Positions 36,870 to 45,511 of a DNA stretch of 64,000 nt are shown piece after piece. This stretch comes from Akkermansiaceae bacterium (GTDB lineage Bacteria > Verrucomicrobiota > Verrucomicrobiia > Verrucomicrobiales > Akkermansiaceae), in assembly GCA_017798145.1 (NCBI GenBank), contig CP059069.1, positions 2,465,226 through 2,529,225 on the forward strand, in the 5' to 3' direction. The notes beneath the pieces were generated by a model. It ran no database searches. It saw only the letters and a program-made list of their open reading frames with translations, and was not told the DNA's origin. Position numbers and translations under genes: made by a program. Every line of letters begins with the position of its first letter. Within the stretch, counting starts at the first letter, position 1.

Positions 36870-38606
36870 ATGGTCTCCCCGCTCCAGTTACCAGACGACG
36901 CACCCTTCACACCCGAGCAAAGGCAATGGCTCGGCTCATACATCGCCCAGCTGCTTGCGCAGGCTTCCGGCGCTCCGCAACCCCCCGGCCCGGCCGTGCC
37001 GGTCACGGTGCTTTTCGGCTCCCAGACGGGCACTGCGGAAGGGTTGGCCAAGAAACTCGTCAAGACCCTGAAAAAAGGCAATTTCGAGCCGAACATCCAG
37101 GACATGGCCGCCTACGACAGGGACAACCTGGCCAAGGAGAAAAACCTCCTCGTAATCACCTCAACGTACGGAGACGGGGAGCCACCGGACTCCGCCCTCG
37201 GGTTCCACACATGGCTTATGAGCGAAGCTGCGCCGAGCCTCGCTGGCGTCAATTTCTCCGTGCTCTCCCTGGGCGACAGCTCCTATCCGGATTTCTGCCA
37301 GTGCGGGATCGAGTTCGACACCCGCCTGGAGGCTCTCGGCGCAAACCGCATCCTCGCCCGCGTCGATGTCGATGTCGATCCGGACGAGCCATACGCGGTC
37401 TGGTCCAAGGCTGTCATCGCCATCCTCGCACCCGATGCCGTTGCCGTTGCATCCAACGGTGTGGCCGCCGACGAGACCGAGGAGGGCGGCTATTCCAAGA
37501 AAAAACCTTTCCCTTCCCCCGTCCTGAAAAATTACAACCTCAACCGCCCGGGTGCGAAGCAGACGAACCATGTCGAGCTTTCCCTCGAGGGCTCCGGCCT
37601 CGGCTATGAGGTGGGTGATGCCCTAGGCGTTTTCCCGGAAAACCCGGAGAGCGTGGTCGATGAAATCATTGCGGCACTCCCGTTCCGCGCCGGCGACGTG
37701 CCAACCTCCACCGGCGAGGAAGTCCCTCTCCGCGAGGCGCTCATCCGCCACTACGACATCGGCAACATCAACAAGTCCCTGATCGGCAAATGGCAAAAAC
37801 GTAGCGGCTCGCCCTTCCTGCGTGCCCTTGTCGAGGCGGACGACAAGGCGGCCTACGAAAGTTTCTGCTGGGGCCGGGATCTCATCGACCTCGTCATCGA
37901 CCACCCGGCGGATTTCACAGACGGCGAGGATTTCGTCTCCGTCCTGAAAAAGCTCCAGCCGCGGCTTTATTCGATCGCCTCCAGCCCGAAGGCGCATCCG
38001 GGCGAGGTGCATCTCTGCGTCGGCATCGTCCGCTACAACAGCCATGGGCGGCAGCGCGGCGGGATCTGCTCCACCTATCTCTCGGACCGGCCTCAGGACA
38101 GTTCCAAGCCCGGGGTTTTCGTGCACCGCAACAATGCCTTCCGCCTCCCTGCCGATGGCGCTGTGCCCGTCATCATGGTCGGACCGGGGACCGGCATCGC
38201 ACCCTTCCGGGCCTTCCTGGAGGAGCGCAAGGCCATCGGTGCGAAGGGCAGGAACTGGCTGTTTTTCGGAAACCCCCACAAGAGCAGCGATTTCCTCTAC
38301 GAGGACGAGATGGAGGCCTACGCGAAGGACGGCACGCTCAGCCGCATGGACCTTGCATGGTCTCGCGACCAGGATACCAAGGTCTACGTCCAGGATCTCA
38401 TGCTCAAGGAAGGTGCGGAGATCTGGAAATGGTTCCAGGAGGGCGCGGCCTTCTATGTATGCGGGGATGCCTCGCGCATGGCCAAGGATGTCGATGCGGC
38501 GCTGCTCACCATCGCAAGGGAACACGGGGAGCTCTCCGATGAGGATGCCGCCGCCTTCATCGCGCAGCTCAAGAAGGACAAGCGCTACCTCAGGGACGTG
38601 TACTAA
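36870..38606 (+). CDS. cysJ: Sulfite reductase flavoprotein subunit-like (CysJ family)
   Basis: A 578-residue diflavin reductase. Flavodoxin (FMN) domain: FGSQTGTAE (49-57), TSTYGDGEPPD and LGDSSYPDFCQCG. FAD domain: RLYSIASSP (365-373) and the GGICSTYL pyrophosphate motif. NADPH domain: GPGTGIAPFRAFLEER and YVCGDASRMAKDVD, ending RYLRDVY. Electrons pass NADPH to FAD to FMN and on to a haem partner, classically CysI. No cysI is adjacent, so a sulfite role is inferred from similarity, and another acceptor is possible. The ATG at 36870 starts the usual PFTPEQRQWL helix. Confidence 0.9.
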   Translation: MVSPLQLPDDAPFTPEQRQWLGSYIAQLLAQASGAPQPPGPAVPVTVLFGSQTGTAEGLAKKLVKTLKKGNFEPNIQDMAAYDRDNLAKEKNLLVITSTYGDGEPPDSALGFHTWLMSEAAPSLAGVNFSVLSLGDSSYPDFCQCGIEFDTRLEALGANRILARVDVDVDPDEPYAVWSKAVIAILAPDAVAVASNGVAADETEEGGYSKKKPFPSPVLKNYNLNRPGAKQTNHVELSLEGSGLGYEVGDALGVFPENPESVVDEIIAALPFRAGDVPTSTGEEVPLREALIRHYDIGNINKSLIGKWQKRSGSPFLRALVEADDKAAYESFCWGRDLIDLVIDHPADFTDGEDFVSVLKKLQPRLYSIASSPKAHPGEVHLCVGIVRYNSHGRQRGGICSTYLSDRPQDSSKPGVFVHRNNAFRLPADGAVPVIMVGPGTGIAPFRAFLEERKAIGAKGRNWLFFGNPHKSSDFLYEDEMEAYAKDGTLSRMDLAWSRDQDTKVYVQDLMLKEGAEIWKWFQEGAAFYVCGDASRMAKDVDAALLTIAREHGELSDEDAAAFIAQLKKDKRYLRDVY

Positions 38607-38662
38607 GGGGCGGCGTGCGAGCCGGGTGTTCGGCGTGGCAGCGGGTTCCCGGGTGCCTTGGA

Positions 38663-40036
38663 TCACGGCACAGTCACATCCACGTGGCAGGGATAGGCGA
38701 ATTCCGGATCGCCGAACTGCATGATGCTCTCGCAAAGGATGGAAAGCTGGGGATTGGGGACGACGGAGCTGACCTCCTTGCCGTTGACGGTGATGCTGAC
38801 GGGCTTGGAGAGATCGAGGAGGGATTCGTGGAGCCAGATGCGGAGCTTGAGGCCGCCGGCTGGGGCCGTCGGGCCGGAATCCTCAAGGGCTTTCTGCCAA
38901 TCCGCGGACTGGACTTTCTCGTCTCCGACAGTCGCCCCGGCGGCGATCGCCACGCTGTTCTTGCCCTTGTCGATGATCCCATCCAGATGGATCACTTTCT
39001 TATCGAGGTCGCTGGTGGCCTGCAGCCAGTAGGCTCCCCTGTTCTTGACCCCATCGTGCTGGAAGAGCGTGTAGGTGACGCGGTCGGGATGGGGCTTGCG
39101 GGTGTGCCGGACCATCCACGCCGGGCCGGGAGCGTAGTCGATGCCGTGGCCACGGCCTTTGTGGACTTCGAGGTGATTCACGTAGCCGCCGGGATCCTTT
39201 TCACGCAGTTCCTCCAGGAGTTTGTGCTTGGCGATGGCGTTGGGGATGCGGCCGAACATCGTGTCGTTCTCGCCGGTGTCGGTGCGGAAGGGCAGGTTGC
39301 GGATGTTTTCCACATGGATGGATGTGCCGGAACCGCAGGCCATGCCATTGGCGGCGGCGAGATAGTCGGGATACCGGCAGGCGAGGGCCTCTGTGCCATA
39401 GCCGCCTTCGGAAATGCCGAGCATGTAAACGCGGTTCGGATCAACATCCCAGAAAAGGATGGCGTGGCGCACCATGGCGCTGAAGGCCTTGTGGTTGAAT
39501 TCCTTCCACCAGCGGCCCTGGTTGTCGTTCACCATGCGGGGCACGAAGTAGGTGGCATCGGTGGGGTAGGTCTTGATCGCGAGGCCGATCTGGGCATTCC
39601 ACTCCCGTGTGTTCACGGGCCAGGCGTGGGGGGTGGGTAATTTGTCCCCGGTGCTGCCGCCGCCGTGCATGGCGATGACCAGCGGCCAGCCCTTGGCTGG
39701 CTTTTCTCCTTTGCGGAGGACGACATAGGGCATGTCAAGACCCTCAGAGATGTGATATTTCCCGGGCTTCAGTTTGATCTCGCCGCCTTCCTTGGGGAGC
39801 TGGAATGGGGGGGTGAAATGATTTTCGAAACCCGCAGCGGTGGCCGCCGCCTTGTAGGCCGCGAAAGCCTCATCCCTGCGCTTTGCGATTTCCGCAACGG
39901 GGATCCCCGAATCCTCCAACGGCGCGTCGTCCCCCTTGATGGCGGCACCGAACCAGGATTCGAGCGGCATGGCCCCTTGTGCGGGGACACAAAGGCACAG
40001 CAAGAGCAGGGACTTCCTCAAGGATGGCGGATTCAT
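38663..40036 (-). CDS. Secreted alpha/beta hydrolase (PHB depolymerase/esterase-like)
   Basis: A 457-residue exported protein. The start MNPPSLRKSLLLLCLCVPAQGA (40036) gives a signal peptide. The alpha/beta hydrolase core shows the oxyanion-type VIAMHGGG and the nucleophile elbow GISEGGYG. Family members are PHB-depolymerase-like, feruloyl or acetyl xylan-type esterases. The C-terminal part (from HDGVKNRGAYWLQATSD) is an extra beta-rich domain with a tail ending YPCHVDVTVP. Substrate unknown; a plant or algal ester is likely for a secreted Verrucomicrobial enzyme. It converges with the flavoreductase gene. Confidence 0.85.
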   Translation of the reverse strand: MNPPSLRKSLLLLCLCVPAQGAMPLESWFGAAIKGDDAPLEDSGIPVAEIAKRRDEAFAAYKAAATAAGFENHFTPPFQLPKEGGEIKLKPGKYHISEGLDMPYVVLRKGEKPAKGWPLVIAMHGGGSTGDKLPTPHAWPVNTREWNAQIGLAIKTYPTDATYFVPRMVNDNQGRWWKEFNHKAFSAMVRHAILFWDVDPNRVYMLGISEGGYGTEALACRYPDYLAAANGMACGSGTSIHVENIRNLPFRTDTGENDTMFGRIPNAIAKHKLLEELREKDPGGYVNHLEVHKGRGHGIDYAPGPAWMVRHTRKPHPDRVTYTLFQHDGVKNRGAYWLQATSDLDKKVIHLDGIIDKGKNSVAIAAGATVGDEKVQSADWQKALEDSGPTAPAGGLKLRIWLHESLLDLSKPVSITVNGKEVSSVVPNPQLSILCESIMQFGDPEFAYPCHVDVTVP

Positions 40037-40085
40037 GCTTTCAACATACCCGGCTCGGGACACGTTTCGTTCACGGCGCGTGCCC

Positions 40086-40709
40086 TCAAGGCACCGGCTC
40101 CTTCTCCGCCGGGTAATAGTCGGACCAAAGCGGCGCGAACGGGGTCTTGCTCTTGGGGAGGATCATGTCCTCCATGCTTTTCCCCTCCCAAACCTCCCAC
40201 CACTTGGCTTCCTTCTCGGCTGTCGCCATGACGAGGCCAGCCGCGTGGCGGTCATCGGTCACGATGCCCGGCCCGGAAATGACCAGTGCGTATCCCTCGA
40301 TGTCGCTTTCCTTCGGCTTGTCTTCGCCGGTCAGGCGCTCGAGCGTGTCCGGATCGATGTAGGCGCTGAGATGAACCTTATTGCCCTTGGTGCGGATGTT
40401 CCTGAACGTCGCCTTCCCCGTCAGTCGCACCGGCTTGCCGCTGTGCTTGTCCTTGATGACGGCGAACCACCTGGTCTCAAGCTCGGGGATGAAGCCCGAG
40501 GGATCCTTGGTCTCCACCTCGATCTCCGCCTCGATCTCGATCCAGTATCGACTGTCCTGATCCTTCGCGCGAGGCCCGCTTACCGAGAACCTTGGGGTCA
40601 GCTGGGTCTGCCCCTCAAGATCCAAGATCTTCGCCCGGTGGGCGTGTTCCTGGGCATGTGCCCCCGCAGCAATTGCCAGGGCGAGAAAAATCATGGCGGG
40701 AGTTTTCAT
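40086..40709 (-). CDS. Secreted protein, perhaps Amuc_1102-like
   Basis: A 207-residue exported protein: MKTPAMIFLALAIAAGAHAQ is a signal peptide. The mature domain (TPRFSVSGPRAKDQDSRYWIEIEAE) is beta-rich. The SGP...SRYWIEIE pattern reminds me of the pilus-associated Amuc_1102 family of Verrucomicrobiota, but I cannot confirm this without alignment. It lies upstream of the secreted hydrolase on the same strand, with a 49-bp gap, so they may be cotranscribed. Confidence 0.7.
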   Translation of the reverse strand: MKTPAMIFLALAIAAGAHAQEHAHRAKILDLEGQTQLTPRFSVSGPRAKDQDSRYWIEIEAEIEVETKDPSGFIPELETRWFAVIKDKHSGKPVRLTGKATFRNIRTKGNKVHLSAYIDPDTLERLTGEDKPKESDIEGYALVISGPGIVTDDRHAAGLVMATAEKEAKWWEVWEGKSMEDMILPKSKTPFAPLWSDYYPAEKEPVP

Positions 40710-40882
40710 GGTGTTTGGCTGTCTTGGGATTCGACGTATCCGGGGAAACGCCCATTCAAGTCACCTGACCTGATAGCACCATGACTTCGGGTAGGCAACG
40801 CCCGTTATGCATCCCATCGCCGGGCGACTTCCGGATAAGCCTACCATCGCCCTGCATCAGGGTTGGATGCCATTCCATGAAC

Positions 40883-40905
40883 GGCGGCGACCGAAGATCG
40901 CCGCC
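40883..40905 (-). terminator. GC-rich hairpin after ppk1, possible terminator
   Basis: On the minus strand a 9-bp stem (GGCGGCGAT with GTCGCCGCC, one G-T pair) closes a five-base CTTCG loop, starting 5 nt after the ppk1 stop. No T-run follows, so it may stabilise the 3' end rather than terminate alone. Confidence 0.4.
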
Positions 40906-40909
40906 ACTC

Positions 40910-43000
40910 TCACTCCTGAGGCACGTGGGGCTCGAAGGTCATCGAGCGCTCATGCTCGCGGGCTTTGGCGGCGCGGCGGGATTGCTGGTAGAAGTGCTCC
41001 TGGGCGCGGAAAGGTTTTTCGCCTTTGGCGGGGGTGATTTTCTGGGAGCTGCCATCGGGGAGGATGCGGTATGCGTTCTGGTTGTCCTGGAAGTAGGTCT
41101 CGAGGATGCGGACCAGGCGGCGCTTGATGGTTTTCTCCTCGATCGGGATCATCAGCTCGACGCGCTTCTCGAGATTGCGCGTCATCCAGTCGGCGGAGGC
41201 GATGAAGACCTGGGGGTCGCCGCCCTGGTGGAAGTAGAAAAGGCGGGCGTGCTCAAGGAAACGATCGATGACGGAGACCACCTCTATGTTCTTGGAGAAT
41301 GGTTTTCCGGGGACGAGGCAGCAGATCCCGCGGACGTTGAGCTGGATCTTCACGCCGGCCTTGGAGGCGGTGTAGAGGGCGGCGATGATGTCGGGATCCT
41401 GGAGAGAGTTTGTCTTCGCGATGATCCTGGCGGGAAGGCCCTGCTTGGCGCGCTCCGCCTCGCCGGCGATGAGGTCCAACAGGCGCGGCTTCATCGCGGA
41501 GGGCGCGGGGATGAGGCGCTGGAAGCGGAGGAGCTTTGAGCGGCCGGTGACGGCGTTGAACAGGAGCGATGCGTCGTTGCCGTACTCCGCCTTGCAGGTG
41601 AGGTAGGAGATGTCCGTGTAGAGGCGGGAGGTGGTCTCGTTGTAGTTCCCGGTGCCGAGGTGGACGTAGCGGCGGATATGGCCGGACTCGCGGCGCAGGA
41701 CGAGGCAGATCTTCGCGTGGGTCTTGAGGTTTTTCACCCCGTAGACGATCTGGGCGCCGGCGCGCTGGAGCTCGTCGGCGCGGTTCAGGTTGCGCGCCTC
41801 GTCGAAGCGGGCCTTGAGCTCTACGAGGACGGTGACGTGCTTGCCGTTTTCCGCGGCCTTGATCAGGGCGTCGATGATGCGCGACTGGCGGGCGGTGCGG
41901 TAGAGGATCTGCTTGATGGCGATGACATCCGGATCGGCGGCGGCCTCTTCCAGCAAACGGATGACGGGATCGAAGGATTCGTAGGGATGGAAAAGCATCA
42001 CGTCGCCGGCGGCGATGGTCTCGAACATGGAGGCACCCGGGGTGATGGACGGCGAGCTCTGCGCGGGCCAATCCTCGTCCCGGAGGTGGTCGTAATCCGG
42101 CAGGAAGGCCATTTCCATGAACGAGGCCAGCCCCAGCGGGCCGGCGTGGGCGAAGATTTCCTGGGTGCCGGAGGAGGTGACGGTGCGGATCATGCGCGAG
42201 AGGTCGCGGGGGGCGTCCGAGCGGATCTCAAGGCGGACCGTATCTGCGAAACGGCGGGAAATGAGGACATCCTCCATTTCATCGGCGAGGTCGGTGGCAT
42301 CCTCTTCCTGGACGGCGATGTCGCCGTTGCGGGTGACGCGGAAGGCGGTGGTGGCGGTGATGTTCTCGCCTGGGAAAAGGCGGTCCGCGTGGGTCGCGAC
42401 AAGATCCTCGATGAGGATGAAGGCGTTGGTTTCGTCATCGGTCTGGACGGCGATGCGGCGCGGCAGGTTTTCGTGGATGGGGATGAGGACGTGGCGGGTG
42501 GATTTGTCCGCAGGATCGACCAAGCGGCAGGCGAGCACGATATGCAGCGCCGGGACGGCGGGCGGGGTGCCGTTTTCATCCACGGCCAGCGGCGTGAGCA
42601 GCGGGGAGATGTTGTCCTCGAAGGCGATGGCCGTCTGGGCGCGCTGGGAATCGGTGAGCTGCGAGGGCGAGAGGAGCACGATGCCCTTCGCGGCGAGGGC
42701 GGGGATGAGCGTGTGGTTGAGAAGGTCGTATTGGTCCGCGTTCATTTTCAGCACGCGCTCGCGGATCGCGGCGAGGTTGCGCGTCGGGGTGTGGCCGGAG
42801 TTGTCCCGGGTTTTCCGGCCGCTGCGCCGCATCAGCATCAGCGATCCGACGCGGACCTGGAAAAACTCGTCGAGGTTCGATGCGGAGATGGCGAGGAACT
42901 TGAGGCGCTCTAACAGGGGCAGGCTTTCGCGCTGCGCCTGTTCGAGGACGCGCTGGTTGAATTCGAGCCAGGAGAGTTCGCGGTTGTTGTATTCGGGCAT
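40910..43000 (-). CDS. ppk1: Polyphosphate kinase 1
   Basis: A 696-residue Ppk1, reversible synthesis of polyphosphate from ATP. N-terminal NNRELSWLEFNQRVLEQAQR and ASNLDEFFQVRVG mark the N and head domains. The phosphorylated His is H447 in YVHLGTGNYNE, and the second catalytic His H591 lies in YFHQGGDP, followed by MTRNLEKRVELMIP. Length and motifs are normal. It is downstream of ppx on the same strand (stop and start 15 bp apart), so ppx-ppk1 form a two-gene operon. A separate ppk2 lies beyond on the other strand. Confidence 0.97.
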   Translation of the reverse strand: MPEYNNRELSWLEFNQRVLEQAQRESLPLLERLKFLAISASNLDEFFQVRVGSLMLMRRSGRKTRDNSGHTPTRNLAAIRERVLKMNADQYDLLNHTLIPALAAKGIVLLSPSQLTDSQRAQTAIAFEDNISPLLTPLAVDENGTPPAVPALHIVLACRLVDPADKSTRHVLIPIHENLPRRIAVQTDDETNAFILIEDLVATHADRLFPGENITATTAFRVTRNGDIAVQEEDATDLADEMEDVLISRRFADTVRLEIRSDAPRDLSRMIRTVTSSGTQEIFAHAGPLGLASFMEMAFLPDYDHLRDEDWPAQSSPSITPGASMFETIAAGDVMLFHPYESFDPVIRLLEEAAADPDVIAIKQILYRTARQSRIIDALIKAAENGKHVTVLVELKARFDEARNLNRADELQRAGAQIVYGVKNLKTHAKICLVLRRESGHIRRYVHLGTGNYNETTSRLYTDISYLTCKAEYGNDASLLFNAVTGRSKLLRFQRLIPAPSAMKPRLLDLIAGEAERAKQGLPARIIAKTNSLQDPDIIAALYTASKAGVKIQLNVRGICCLVPGKPFSKNIEVVSVIDRFLEHARLFYFHQGGDPQVFIASADWMTRNLEKRVELMIPIEEKTIKRRLVRILETYFQDNQNAYRILPDGSSQKITPAKGEKPFRAQEHFYQQSRRAAKAREHERSMTFEPHVPQE

Positions 43001-43015
43001 GGGGAAATCGGGTTT

Positions 43016-44578
43016 CTAGATGTCTTCCTCGATGACCACGGCGAGGCCGAAGACCTGCTCGAAGAGATCGGCCTTGGAGTCCATGGCGAGGCGCTCGATG
43101 GCGGCGTCCTCCAGGCCGGGGAGACGGATGCGGAGCTTGTCGGCGGTGCGGGAGATCTCGATCTTGGAAATGCGCTGGGCGTGGGTGCGCTCCAGGGCAT
43201 CGGCAACGCGGAGGATGGCCGCGAGCTTGCAGACGCGGATGCGGTCATCGACGGAGAGCGCGGCGTAGGAAGGGTGGTCGAGCCTGGGGCCGGAGTGGCG
43301 GTGGTAGCGGGAGACGAGCGCGACGATGGTGACATCGAGCCGGTCGAGACCGAAGATCTCCGAGTTCAGGATGATGTATTCCGAGTGCTTGTGGTGGGCG
43401 CGGGGGCTGACGTAGGTGCCGACCTCGTGGAGGATGGCCGAGACCTGCAGGAGCAGGGCATCGTGGGCGGTGAGCTTGTGGAGATCCTGGAGGTTCTTGA
43501 GGAAATGCTCGCAGAGTTTCCCGACGTGTTCGCCGTGGCCGGGATCCGATTGGTAGCGCTCGGCGAGGATGCGGGCGGAGCGCAGCACTTCCGCTGCGAA
43601 CGAGCCGCTCAATTCCCGGGAGGCGAGGAGATCGTGGAGCAGGCCTTGCTCGTATTCCGAGGTGGGGATGTGGACTTCCTTCAGGTTCAGTGTTTCCGCG
43701 ATGGCGAGGTTGATCTCAAGTGCGGGGACAAGCGCCTCGGCCGTCTGGTAGTCGAGCTGGAAGCGCTTCACCGCCTCAAGGTCGCTTAGGATCGCCGTTT
43801 CCGAGGTGAATTTCCTGAGTTGTTTCAACGAGCAGGCCTCGTTGTTTTTCGTGAGCGACGAGGCAACGGATTGGATCTCATAGCCGATGAGGATCATGCC
43901 GTCGATGGTGACATCGGAGAAATCGAAACGCAACTGGCCGAGGTTGCCGGACGCGTGTTCGCGGATGACGCGCAGCAACGAGGGACCCTCCGCGTGGGAG
44001 GCCTCGACGGCCTCGCGGGTGCGGTGGGTGCCCATGCGGTAGCTGGTGTAGCGGGTGATGAGCCCTTCCTGGAAAAGCAGCGCGCGGGTGTTGCCGGGGC
44101 CGACGTGGACCACGAGCGCGGTGCGTTGGCTCATGGCCGGGAGGTGCTGGATGCGGCGGCGGGTCTTGAGGTAGATCAGGCGGGTCATCTCGCCGTCGTC
44201 GATCATGGAGACCGGCAGGCCGCAGGCGATGCGGATGCGGTTGAGGACGGCCTCATGGTTGGCCGCCTCGTGGAGGACGTTGGTGGCGACGGCGCGGGTG
44301 AGGTTGTGGGGGTCGAGGCCGAGCTCGGAAAGCGTTTGCTGGTAGCCGCGGATGATGGAGACGATGCGCTCGGTGGTGGCGTTCGAGACCACGGTCCCGC
44401 CGAATACGTCCTGTGCGAGAGGCGCCGGTTGCTCCAGGAAATCGATGGGTGAGAGGTTCCCCTTTTCGTCTCGCTCGGCGATGATGATGGACACCGAACT
44501 CGCGCCGATGTGGAGGGCGGTGAGGATGGTGGCCGGATCTGCGGGGATGATGTTCCTTTTCTTCCGTGCGGCAACCAT
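43016..44578 (-). CDS. Ppx/GppA-family protein with degenerate active site and HD domain
   Basis: A 520-residue homologue of exopolyphosphatase/pppGpp phosphohydrolase. The N-terminal ASKHA fold is present, but the phosphate-binding motifs are altered: ALHIGASSVS (H23 where Ppx has Asp), VHVGPGNTRA (H158 and P161 in place of Asp and Gly), and DDGEMTRLIY with only one of the usual paired Glu (E130, then M131). The C-terminal HD-like domain keeps LHEVGTYVSPRAHHKHSEYI. The ATPase/hydrolase core may therefore be inactive or altered while the HD domain binds or hydrolyses nucleotides. It sits directly upstream of ppk1, so a regulatory role in polyphosphate balance is plausible. Confidence 0.88.
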   Translation of the reverse strand: MVAARKKRNIIPADPATILTALHIGASSVSIIIAERDEKGNLSPIDFLEQPAPLAQDVFGGTVVSNATTERIVSIIRGYQQTLSELGLDPHNLTRAVATNVLHEAANHEAVLNRIRIACGLPVSMIDDGEMTRLIYLKTRRRIQHLPAMSQRTALVVHVGPGNTRALLFQEGLITRYTSYRMGTHRTREAVEASHAEGPSLLRVIREHASGNLGQLRFDFSDVTIDGMILIGYEIQSVASSLTKNNEACSLKQLRKFTSETAILSDLEAVKRFQLDYQTAEALVPALEINLAIAETLNLKEVHIPTSEYEQGLLHDLLASRELSGSFAAEVLRSARILAERYQSDPGHGEHVGKLCEHFLKNLQDLHKLTAHDALLLQVSAILHEVGTYVSPRAHHKHSEYIILNSEIFGLDRLDVTIVALVSRYHRHSGPRLDHPSYAALSVDDRIRVCKLAAILRVADALERTHAQRISKIEISRTADKLRIRLPGLEDAAIERLAMDSKADLFEQVFGLAVVIEEDI

Positions 44579-44642
44579 GGCGCTATCTCAGGTGCAATGG
44601 TCTCTTTTTACAATGCGGAAAACGAGTGGCATGAGTCCGGGC

Positions 44643-44671
44643 TTGTCAGGGCCAGTTGTGGAAGCGATAAG
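44643..44671 (+). promoter_or_regulatory. Candidate promoter of ppk2, leaderless spacing
   Basis: TTGTCA (44643-44648), 17-nt spacer, GATAAG (44666-44671), then 5 nt to the ATG at 44677. Four or five of six bases match consensus in each box. Confidence 0.5.
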
Positions 44672-44676
44672 GGGCG

Positions 44677-45504
44677 ATGCCAGTCAGAGGAGCCTTGGAA
44701 AAATATTTGGTCGAGCCCGGAAGCAAGGTCGATCTGGGCAAGATCGACTCGGACGAGCGGGAGCTGTTCGGGAAAGGCGGCAAGGAGGAGAGCTACGCAG
44801 CCTTCGACAAGCTGCAGGATGAGCTGCAGCTGCTCCAGAAAATGCTCTATGCGCAGAACAAGCACCGCATCCTGGTGGTCATGCAGGCGATGGACACCGG
44901 CGGCAAGGACGGCTGCATCAAGCACGTTTTCTCCCGCATCGATCCGCAGGGCATCCACGTGCGGTCTTTCAAGAAGCCGTCCGAGGAGGAGCTGGCGCAC
45001 GATTTCCTGTGGCGTGTCCACGACAAGGTGCCGCGCAACGGGCAGCTGGTGATTTTCAACCGCAGCCACTACGAGGACATCATCGCGGTGAAGGTGAAGA
45101 AGCTTTTCCCGGAAAAGGTTTGGAAGCAGCGCTTCCGCCACGTCGTGGAATTCGAGCGGATGCTGGCCGAGGAGGGCACGACGATCGTGAAGATCTATCT
45201 CCACATCTCCAAGGACGAGCAGAAGGCCCGTCTCGAATCGCGCCTGGAGAACCCGGACAAGCACTGGAAATTCAACCCCGACGACCTCAAGGACCGCGCA
45301 CTATGGTGCGAGTTCATGGAGACCTACGAGGAGATCATAGGCAAAACCTCCACGCAACATGCGCCTTGGTATGTCGTCCCGGCGAACCGGAAATGGTACC
45401 GGAACCTAGTCGTCGCAAGGATCATGGTCGACACGCTAAAGAAGCTGAAAATGGATTTCCCCCCGATAAGCTGGGATCCCTCAAGCATGGTCGTGGAGGA
45501 CTGA
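44677..45504 (+). CDS. ppk2: Polyphosphate kinase 2
   Basis: A 275-residue one-domain PPK2: polyphosphate-driven phosphorylation of nucleotides in the cytosol. Walker A AMDTGGKDG lies at residues 71-79, and the lid/Walker B region FNRSHYED at 127-134. KHWKFNPDDLKDRALWCEFM and WYVVPANRKWYRNLVVARIM complete the family pattern. Whether it prefers AMP, ADP or both (class I, II or III) cannot be told from motifs alone. It is divergent from ppx-ppk1, separated by about 100 bp. Confidence 0.95.
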   Translation: MPVRGALEKYLVEPGSKVDLGKIDSDERELFGKGGKEESYAAFDKLQDELQLLQKMLYAQNKHRILVVMQAMDTGGKDGCIKHVFSRIDPQGIHVRSFKKPSEEELAHDFLWRVHDKVPRNGQLVIFNRSHYEDIIAVKVKKLFPEKVWKQRFRHVVEFERMLAEEGTTIVKIYLHISKDEQKARLESRLENPDKHWKFNPDDLKDRALWCEFMETYEEIIGKTSTQHAPWYVVPANRKWYRNLVVARIMVDTLKKLKMDFPPISWDPSSMVVED

Positions 45505-45511
45505 AAGCCCT

